Shown here piece after piece: positions 58,297 to 64,000 of a stretch of 64,000 nt of DNA; positions within the stretch are counted from its first letter, which is position 1; each line of letters opens with the position of its first letter. Position numbers and translations under genes: made by a program. The stretch covers positions 1,550,001 through 1,614,000 of the forward strand of contig NZ_JPOE01000002.1 in assembly GCF_000733775.1 (NCBI RefSeq), in the 5' to 3' direction. This DNA is from Thiomonas sp. FB-Cd. GTDB lineage: Bacteria > Pseudomonadota > Gammaproteobacteria > Burkholderiales > Burkholderiaceae_C. The notes under the pieces are model-generated. The model was not told the DNA's origin and made no database searches. It was given only the letters and a program-made list of their open reading frames with translations.

Positions 58297-59933
58297 GTCG
58301 GCCCTGAAGAACCCCCGCAACCCGCATGAATACGGGGTTTCTGGGGTGATTGCCGATGGTGTGAACTCCCAGTCTGATTTCCAATAGGGGCTGTTTTCTG
58401 GGAGTTTTGCCGTGATGTTTGCCTGCCCTGCCACCGACGATTTTTTCCGCGCACGCATCGACCACATGATCGATCTGCGCCATCCGCTGGCCGTGCTGGC
58501 CTCGCGCATGCCCTGGCAGGAGATCGAAGCAAGGGTGGCGCAGACTTTTTCGCGCAAAGGTCGTGCAGGCGTGGCCATGCCCGACCTCGATCTCTTCGGC
58601 GAACAGGTGCAGCGCGCGGCTGTGCCCAGCAACGCCGGGCGGCCTCGCGTGGCGCTGCGCATCATGATTGCGCTGCTGTACCTCAAGCACGCTTTCAACG
58701 AGTCCGACGAGGGCGTCGTCGAGCGCTGGGGCGAAACGCCGACCTGGCAGTTCTTCTCGGGTCAGGCGTACTTTGAACACCACCAGCCTTGCGACGCCAC
58801 CACCCTGATCAAGTTTCGCAAGCTGCTGGGTGAGGACGGCGTGGAAGAGCTGCTGGCGCAGACCCTCAACGTGGCTGTGGACCTCAAGCTGATCAAGCCG
58901 CAGGAATTCGCGCGGGTGATTGTGGACAGCACGGTGCAGCACAAGGCGATCGCCCACCCCACCGACAGCCGCCTGCTGGAGACGGCGCGCACCAAACTGG
59001 TCGAGGCGGCCAGGGATGCGGGGATTGCGCTCAAGCAGACCTTTGCCAAGGAAGGCAAGGAGCTCAGCCGCAAGGCCGGGCGCTATGCGCATGCCCGCCA
59101 GTTCAAACGCATGCGTCGGACCATCAAGCGCCAGCGCACCATCGTGGGCCGCTTGCAGCGCGAGATCGAGCGCAAGGGCAGCGCCATTGGCCAGGCGGTG
59201 CGAGAGGCACTGGGTGAGACCTTGCACAAGGCCCAGCGCATCAACGCCCAGAGCGGCCAGCGCAAGGCGGCGGATGGGCAACCCAAGCTTTACGCCTGGC
59301 ATGCGCCGGAAGTGGCCTGCATCAGCAAAGGCAAGGCCCGAACGCCCTATGAGTTCGGGGTCAAGGTGGGCATCGCCAGCACGCTCAGGGGCAATCTGAT
59401 CGTGGGCGCCCGGGCCTTCCACGGCAACCCGTACGACGGCCACACCCTGAGCGAGCAACTGGAGCAGGCCACGATCCTGATGCAGGACAGCAGGTCAAAG
59501 CCGGCAACCGCGTTCGTTGACCTGGGCTATCGGGGCGTGGATGCTGACAACCCGGATGTGCATATCGTGCACCGGGGCAAATCCAAACGCATCAGCAGCA
59601 AGGACAGAAAACAACTCAAGCGGCGCCAGGCCATCGAGCCCATCATCGGCCACCTCAAGAGCGATCACCGCATGGACCGTTGCCCCCTCAAGGGTGAGCA
59701 GGGCGACCGGTTGCACGCCGTGCTGTGCGCGGCAGGCTACAACATCAAATGGCTGCTGCGCATGATCGCCAGGAAGGGGGTGCCCTTTGTGCGTCGGCTT
59801 TATTTGCGCCTGTGTCAGGCTGCGTACTTACGCCCGAACTGGCATCAGATGCTGCGCGAACTCGCCTGCTATGCGCTCAACGGCCCAGCGCTGCGACTGG
59901 CCGCCGCTTGAAAATGAATAAATCAGGGCCGAC
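58297..59933 (+). mobile_element. IS5/IS1182-type insertion sequence nested in the IS66 element
   Basis: Ends are GTCGGCCCTGA (58297-58307) and TCAGGGCCGAC (59923-59933), an 11-base inverted repeat. The hexamer TACCGA flanks both sides (58291-58296 and 59934-59939), read as the target duplication. The single gene at 58412-59911 fills the element. The insertion falls on the stop codon of the DUF4338 passenger gene. Confidence 0.85.
58412..59911 (+). CDS. IS5/IS1182-type DDE transposase
   Basis: A 499-residue transposase. An InsH-type N-terminal region (about 15-130) is followed by the DDE catalytic domain: first Asp in VIVDSTVQHKA, second in FVDLGYRGVD, Glu in QAIEPIIGHLKSD. The long middle segment (about 190-270) is a basic coiled-coil-like stretch. 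ATG preceded by GGAG-like GGGAG at 58403-58407. Intact, so potentially active. Confidence 0.92.
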   Translation: MMFACPATDDFFRARIDHMIDLRHPLAVLASRMPWQEIEARVAQTFSRKGRAGVAMPDLDLFGEQVQRAAVPSNAGRPRVALRIMIALLYLKHAFNESDEGVVERWGETPTWQFFSGQAYFEHHQPCDATTLIKFRKLLGEDGVEELLAQTLNVAVDLKLIKPQEFARVIVDSTVQHKAIAHPTDSRLLETARTKLVEAARDAGIALKQTFAKEGKELSRKAGRYAHARQFKRMRRTIKRQRTIVGRLQREIERKGSAIGQAVREALGETLHKAQRINAQSGQRKAADGQPKLYAWHAPEVACISKGKARTPYEFGVKVGIASTLRGNLIVGARAFHGNPYDGHTLSEQLEQATILMQDSRSKPATAFVDLGYRGVDADNPDVHIVHRGKSKRISSKDRKQLKRRQAIEPIIGHLKSDHRMDRCPLKGEQGDRLHAVLCAAGYNIKWLLRMIARKGVPFVRRLYLRLCQAAYLRPNWHQMLRELACYALNGPALRLAAA

Positions 59934-60799
59934 TACCGACGCAGGATGGCTGCGTAGTCGGGACGCAGCGGGTACAGCCAGATGTCCTTGATGGGCAGCG
60001 CCTGTTGGTGCGAGAGGCTCTTTTTGCCGCGGCCGGTTGTTTTGCCCACGAGGACCCAGTTGGCGGCCTTGTAGCAGGTGCCTTTGTGCCTGGGGCTTTC
60101 GACGAAGGTCTCCAGCATCACGGGCGAGTAGCCGTAGCGCTGCTGCCAGTCTTTGGGCAGGCGACGCGCGGCGAGGGCCAGGATCTTCGAGGCAAGCCCT
60201 TTGGACTGCACCCACGGCAGGATCAGGAAGCGCGTGTTGTTGACGACGCGCTGCAGGTTGTTCTGCCGCTGCTCGTGATTCCAGCCGATGAATCGTTCGC
60301 GATCGGCCAGCTTCCAGGCGCTGGCGCCGAAGCTCAGCAAGGCAACGAGCCGGTCGCCAGCGTAGACGTTGTAACGGATCTGGCTGCCCGACATGGGCGT
60401 GTAGCCCAGGTAGTGGTAGCGGGCCACGTATTCGTTCCACAGCTTGGAGGCCGCGCCGACACCGGCGACGACCTCCAGGCGCAAGGCATCCAGAGCATGC
60501 ACGGGCATGTCGATCGCACCTTGCGCATCGGTGGCTGGGGTGGGGTCGAACTGCGCCCGGCGCCGCGGGTGAGGCATCTGTGAGGGTGGCAGCGTGATCA
60601 AGCCGTCAGTCTGCATGCGCAGCATCGCCACGCGGCAACTCATGTCGCTGAGGCGTCCATCAGGGCGGCGCCAGTCCAGCATCTCGCACACCCTGCGCGA
60701 CAGCGGCGCGCGCTTGAGCTGGGGGTTTTGCGCCATCAGCCAGGCGATGGCGTCAAGCTCCTCCTGCGTGAACACGCGCCCGCAGTACCGTTTGTTCAT
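59933..60799 (-). CDS. DUF4338/DruA-like passenger protein of the IS66 element
   Basis: A 288-residue protein resembling the DUF4338 family, also represented by DruA of the Druantia anti-phage system. Segments seen: WNEYVARYHYLGYTPMSG, LLSFGASAWKLADRERFIGW, NNTRFLILPWVQSKGLASKI and ESPRHKGTCYKAANWVLVG. Its ATG overlaps the IS66 transposase stop as ATGA, so the two are translationally coupled. The nested IS entered at its stop codon; the present TAG replaces an inferred original TAA and the protein is unchanged. Such genes often travel with IS66-type elements, so defence activity here is unproven. Confidence 0.8.
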   Translation of the reverse strand: MNKRYCGRVFTQEELDAIAWLMAQNPQLKRAPLSRRVCEMLDWRRPDGRLSDMSCRVAMLRMQTDGLITLPPSQMPHPRRRAQFDPTPATDAQGAIDMPVHALDALRLEVVAGVGAASKLWNEYVARYHYLGYTPMSGSQIRYNVYAGDRLVALLSFGASAWKLADRERFIGWNHEQRQNNLQRVVNNTRFLILPWVQSKGLASKILALAARRLPKDWQQRYGYSPVMLETFVESPRHKGTCYKAANWVLVGKTTGRGKKSLSHQQALPIKDIWLYPLRPDYAAILRR

Positions 60800-62490
60800 G
60801 AGCTGTCGATTGTTGCGCAGGCCACGCCGCGCATCGCGCTCAGCCGGGTTTCATCCATCCGCCAGGGCAGGAAGCGGTCGAGGTCCGCCGGCATGCAGCC
60901 GCCCGCGTGTGCGCAGGCATGCAGATACGCGCTCAGCCAGGTGCGCGGATTGAGCCCCCACAACTCCAGCGTGCCGAGCACACTGCGCATCGTGGCGGCC
61001 AGCTGCCCCGACCACTGGCTGCCCGAACCATAGAAGTTCTTGCGCCCGACCACCGCGGGCCGCAGCGCGCGTTCGGCGGCGTTATTGTCCAGGTCGATGG
61101 CGGGATGATCCAGGAACAGGATCAGTCCCGCCCAGTACGTGCGCAGGGTACGCAGCACCTTGTGCGCCGCGCCTGCCAGTGCCGTGTCGGCCAACTCATC
61201 CAGGCAGCGCTGCTCCATCGAGGCCACCAGCGCGCGCGTCTCGGCATCGCTGTCCTTGAAGGCAGCGTCGCCATCCGCCCATTGTTGCCGCCGCCGGGCG
61301 TGCAAGGCGTACAGCTCGCCGATGAGCCCGACCCAACCCATGGCCCAGTCCCACAGCGCCGGATGCTCGTTGGCCGCGCGCAGGAAGTCGCGCCGCTGGT
61401 GCGCCCAGCAGATCGACAGCTTCACCCCCGGGTTCAACCGGGCGAACTTGCGGTACGAGGCGTAGCGGTCGACACTGAGAATCCCCTCGTCCACATGGTT
61501 GAGTGCGGCCGCCGGCACCGAGGCCGAGCGTGAAGGATCGAGCACAAAGCACACCGCAGTGGCCGACTGAAACACCCACAGGTACCAGCGATGCCCGACC
61601 TTGCCGGGCTCCTCCTCGAACACCTCCCAGCGTGTCTCGTCGGCATGCCAGTGCGAGCCACGTCGCAGCTCATCCAGGCCAGCCTCGGCCACCGGCCCCA
61701 GCAACGGCCACAGCATGCGCAGGCCCTCGGTGAGCGTGCCCTGCGCGATGTGCAGCCCATGATCGTCCCAGTCCTGCAGCAGCCTGTGGCTGGGCTGCCC
61801 ATAGAGAAACTTCGACAGCAGTGCCTCCACCCAGACCGACACGCCCAGCTTGCCCCGTGGGATGAGTTGCGCCGGCGGCGGCGCCGTCACGATGCCGGGA
61901 AGTGCGCCGCAGCAGCACAGCGGCCGGTAGCGGTGCCGACGGACGATGCGGCGGTACGCCTTGACCTCGATCTCCAGAATCTCGGCATCCTGCGTGCCGG
62001 GAAACGCGCTCAGCCCCAGGCCGCAGCGTGGGCACGTCGTCTGCAGCGTCACCTCCTCAACCCTGGCCGGCAATCCGCCCAGGCGCGTGCGGCCGTGACC
62101 ACGCCGCCCACGTTGCTGGCCCCGCGGCCGTGGAGGGCCAGCGCTGACCTGGCACACCGCATTGATCGAGCGCGACTGTTCCGTCTTGGCGCCAAACACA
62201 CGCAGGCGAAGGTCACGGATCTGCGCCTGCGCGGCCTCCAGCGCCGCCTTCAACTCGGCTTCACGCTGCGCAAATCGCGCCTTCTCGGCCTGATGCCGAC
62301 GTTCCACGAACTCGATGCGTGCCACGGCTCGCGCATGCAGGGATCGGTATGCGTTTGCCCGCTGCACCAACTCGATGTGCTCGCGCCTGGTCAGCGTGAC
62401 CAACTCCTGGTCATAGGGTTTCGGCGTCGGCCGTCTTGCGTCGGGCACCGTCCCGATCGCCGAGTCCAGGTCTGCGGCTGTGTCGTTCAC
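60796..62490 (-). CDS. IS66-family transposase (TnpC)
   Basis: A 564-residue transposase starting at GTG 62490. The N-terminal coiled coil (about 45-110, with the leucine-zipper-like AELKAALEAAQAQIRDLRLR) precedes the zinc-ribbon-like CPRCGLGLSAFP. The DDE domain follows: WHADETRWEVFEEE, LSVDRYASYRKFA and the Glu in IDLDNNAAERALRPAVVGRKN. Intact. It is the first gene of the coupled pair with the DUF4338 protein. Confidence 0.95.
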   Translation of the reverse strand: MNDTAADLDSAIGTVPDARRPTPKPYDQELVTLTRREHIELVQRANAYRSLHARAVARIEFVERRHQAEKARFAQREAELKAALEAAQAQIRDLRLRVFGAKTEQSRSINAVCQVSAGPPRPRGQQRGRRGHGRTRLGGLPARVEEVTLQTTCPRCGLGLSAFPGTQDAEILEIEVKAYRRIVRRHRYRPLCCCGALPGIVTAPPPAQLIPRGKLGVSVWVEALLSKFLYGQPSHRLLQDWDDHGLHIAQGTLTEGLRMLWPLLGPVAEAGLDELRRGSHWHADETRWEVFEEEPGKVGHRWYLWVFQSATAVCFVLDPSRSASVPAAALNHVDEGILSVDRYASYRKFARLNPGVKLSICWAHQRRDFLRAANEHPALWDWAMGWVGLIGELYALHARRRQQWADGDAAFKDSDAETRALVASMEQRCLDELADTALAGAAHKVLRTLRTYWAGLILFLDHPAIDLDNNAAERALRPAVVGRKNFYGSGSQWSGQLAATMRSVLGTLELWGLNPRTWLSAYLHACAHAGGCMPADLDRFLPWRMDETRLSAMRGVACATIDSS

Positions 62491-62640
62491 AGCAAACAGG
62501 GTACGGCGAAAAAACTTCTGTGTCCAGCACGTTCTGCTCGCGACTCGGTCAGCCTACGTCATCACCGAATCTTTACCCGACTTCGACACTTCCGGCACGC
62601 AAGTTATTGATTGCATTGAAAGCAAGCTTCCAAACGCAGA

Positions 62641-64000
62641 CTACAGAACAGGGGCATGAAGGTCGGCCGGTATGGGAGTTGGCAGTGACAGGTCGGCGAA
62701 CAGGGCCTTTTGTGCAGGCGTGATCTCGGTGAGTCCGGTGGCGGTTTCGCCGTCAGCGGATTGGACTGTCTGCTGGTGGATGGCGCGCAATTGCTCGAGC
62801 CAGCGGGTCGGCGAGCCCTCGCGCCCGGCGGCGCGCAGCCGCATGCGCATGACGCGGTGCAGGATCAGCGCGATGAAGCAGATCAGCGCATGGGCGCGGA
62901 TGCGCCTGGGCAGGCGGTGGTAGACCGGGCCGATGGCGATGTCGGATTTGAGCACGCGGAAGCCGCGCTCGATGTCGGCCAGGCTCTTGTAGCGCTGCAC
63001 CACCTCGTCGGCTGGCGCATCGGTGTTGGTCACCAGCAAGAGCTTGCCGTCGAGCAATTGCAGGTACTGCTTGCGCGCTTCGTCGATTTGAAAGCTGAAC
63101 AGCTTGCCCTGAAGGTCGACTTTGACCACGTGGGCCATGTTGGCTTCTTTGACCGCGTGATAGAAACGCGCGGTCGCCCCCGAGTCTGATAGCGGCCGCC
63201 CGCGCCGGCGCTCTCCAGCGTCCTGCGCGTCGAGGGTTCCGCTCCACTGCTGGCCCAGCGCGATGAGTTCGGCAAGCTGCTCCTCGCGCTGCTGGCGGCG
63301 GCGCGCGGCACCCTCCGGGTCGTGCGCGACGACCAGGCGCTGCTGTTTCCACGGCAACTGCGCCGCCCAGGGTTTCGTGCTGTCCTGGGTCGCGGCCAAC
63401 GTGCGCAGATCGTCGGCGAACTCGCCGTAGCGCGCAGCCGGCACGGCCAGGATGTACTGCACCTCGACGTCGCGCCCCTCGGCGCGCAATGCGTCCTGCA
63501 GCGCGCCGAGCTCCTTGAGGTTGTCCAGGCTGAGCAGTCCGCGATCGGCAATCAGCACCACGCGCTTGAGCGGGTAGCGCGCCAACAGTGCGCGAATCAT
63601 GGGCAGCAGTGTCCTGGCCTCGGCCGTGTTGCCGGGGTGGACCTCGTGGGCGATGGGCAGCCCGTCGGCGGTCTGCACCAGCGAGAGCATGAATTGACGC
63701 TCCACCTTGCCCGACTTGCCCATGCCGTGCACGCGCACGTCGCCGGGCAGTTCGCTCTCGCCGGCAACGCTCACCGTCGTGAGGTCGTAGAACACCACCG
63801 ACAGATCCTGATCGACCAGCGGGCGCAGCAGCATCGACAGCCTCTCGCCAAGGGCGCCGGCGTGCTCGTCGATCACGTCCATCGCCCGCAGCAGGTGCTG
63901 GTGCTGCGGCGCCTGCGAGAAGGCGAACTCCACCGGCAGGGCCACCGTGTCCAGCCAGCGCAGCACGCCGAGCTTGCTCTGCGCGTCGCTGAGGCGGTTC
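62641..64000 (-). CDS. IS1634-family transposase, 5' end outside the window
   Basis: An open frame of at least 453 residues that continues through the right edge. DDE motifs: FYDLTTVS, LIADRGLLSLDNLKEL, and YKSLADIERGFRVLKSDI with the Glu. It also has the family's PVYHRLPRRIRAHALICFIAL near the C-terminus. Its inverted repeats and target duplication cannot be judged because the other end is missing. It lies 56 bases beyond the IS66 target duplication. Confidence 0.9.
   Translation of the reverse strand, partial: NRLSDAQSKLGVLRWLDTVALPVEFAFSQAPQHQHLLRAMDVIDEHAGALGERLSMLLRPLVDQDLSVVFYDLTTVSVAGESELPGDVRVHGMGKSGKVERQFMLSLVQTADGLPIAHEVHPGNTAEARTLLPMIRALLARYPLKRVVLIADRGLLSLDNLKELGALQDALRAEGRDVEVQYILAVPAARYGEFADDLRTLAATQDSTKPWAAQLPWKQQRLVVAHDPEGAARRRQQREEQLAELIALGQQWSGTLDAQDAGERRRGRPLSDSGATARFYHAVKEANMAHVVKVDLQGKLFSFQIDEARKQYLQLLDGKLLLVTNTDAPADEVVQRYKSLADIERGFRVLKSDIAIGPVYHRLPRRIRAHALICFIALILHRVMRMRLRAAGREGSPTRWLEQLRAIHQQTVQSADGETATGLTEITPAQKALFADLSLPTPIPADLHAPVL

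Larger units (their letters stand above)
58260..62576. mobile_element. IS66-family element with passenger gene, interrupted by another IS
   Basis: The ends are inverted repeats: GTAAAGATTCGGTGATGACG at 58260-58279, and its exact complement at 62557-62576. Both sides carry the 8-base direct repeat CCGACTTC (58252-58259 and 62577-62584), the duplication length expected for IS66. It encodes an IS66 transposase (60796-62490) and a DUF4338 protein (59933-60799), with no tnpA or tnpB. An IS5/IS1182-type element (58297-59933) lies inside it; without that the element would be about 2.67 kb. The element looks intact and recent. Confidence 0.92.

Noticed and set aside
53802..58331. The 15-mer GCAACCCGCATGAAT occurs both beside the island integrase (53802-53816) and in the left end of the nested IS (58317-58331).
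   Set aside because: One or two shared 15-mers are expected by chance in a 64-kb window, and the flanks differ, so I do not treat it as an attachment-site duplication.
58229..59458. A 409-codon minus-strand frame opposite the IS5-type transposase.
   Set aside because: It is a shadow of the transposase gene, crosses the IS boundary and has no domain.

Overview
The window looks like chromosomal DNA of a high-GC Gram-negative bacterium, most likely a betaproteobacterium of the Burkholderiales type. The evidence is a complete Entner-Doudoroff operon with a HexR-type regulator, the fkpB-ispH pair, PilU/PilB-type ATPases and ETF-ubiquinone oxidoreductase. I cannot name the genus.

Region 1 (about 1-25,400) is a large beta-1,3-glucan (laminarin-like) utilisation locus. 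Exported parts are a GH16 lipoprotein, a secreted GH81 enzyme, an outer-membrane porin-like barrel and two lipoproteins that resemble surface glycan-binding proteins; one of these carries four tandem ~82-residue repeats. Uptake parts are an ABC importer (substrate-binding lipoprotein, two permeases, ATPase) and a GPH/MelB-type symporter fused to a GH17 glucanase domain. Parts without a signal peptide, so presumably cytoplasmic, are GH16, two GH17, GH30 and GH1 enzymes. A LacI-family repressor gene overlaps the end of an alpha/beta-hydrolase gene. The palindrome TGAAAGCGCTTTCA occurs in four intergenic places and a near copy in a fifth, always upstream of genes of this locus. At two of them it sits directly behind a good sigma-70 promoter, so the locus reads as one regulon.

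Region 2 (25,400-34,700) takes the released glucose through central metabolism: mgsA, edd-eda on the minus strand, and zwf-pgl-glk-hexR-pgi on the plus strand. A HexR-like palindrome lies inside the zwf promoter spacer and a weaker one lies in front of edd.

Region 3 (34,700-53,700) is mostly housekeeping: pilU, a GspE/PilB ATPase, a methyltransferase, a small exported protein, a decayed integrase next to tRNA-Ser(CGA), serS, ispH-fkpB, an Smr protein, a truncated haemoglobin, a large FtsX-like permease, prfC, a CYTH-CHAD protein, and an ETF-QO gene split by a one-base frameshift in a G6 run.

Region 4 (53,738-64,000, continuing past the edge) is a mobile island. Its left end is the 3' half of tRNA-Arg(TCT), broken in the anticodon loop, followed by a tyrosine integrase. 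Next come a WYL-regulator remnant, an unrecognised Cys/His-rich protein, and a NERD nuclease-SF1 helicase whose natural start is separated from the body by a G9 run that puts it out of frame. The island then carries an IS66-type element (8-bp target duplication) bearing a DUF4338/DruA-like passenger gene. That element was itself entered by an IS5/IS1182-type element exactly at the passenger's stop codon. An IS1634-type transposase runs off the right edge.

Inferred workflow of region 1-2: GH81 and GH16 cut glucan outside, lipoproteins hold it, and the porin, ABC and GPH systems import oligosaccharides. The cytoplasmic GH16/GH17/GH30/GH1 set finishes hydrolysis to glucose. Glk, Zwf, Pgl, Edd and Eda then feed the Entner-Doudoroff pathway.
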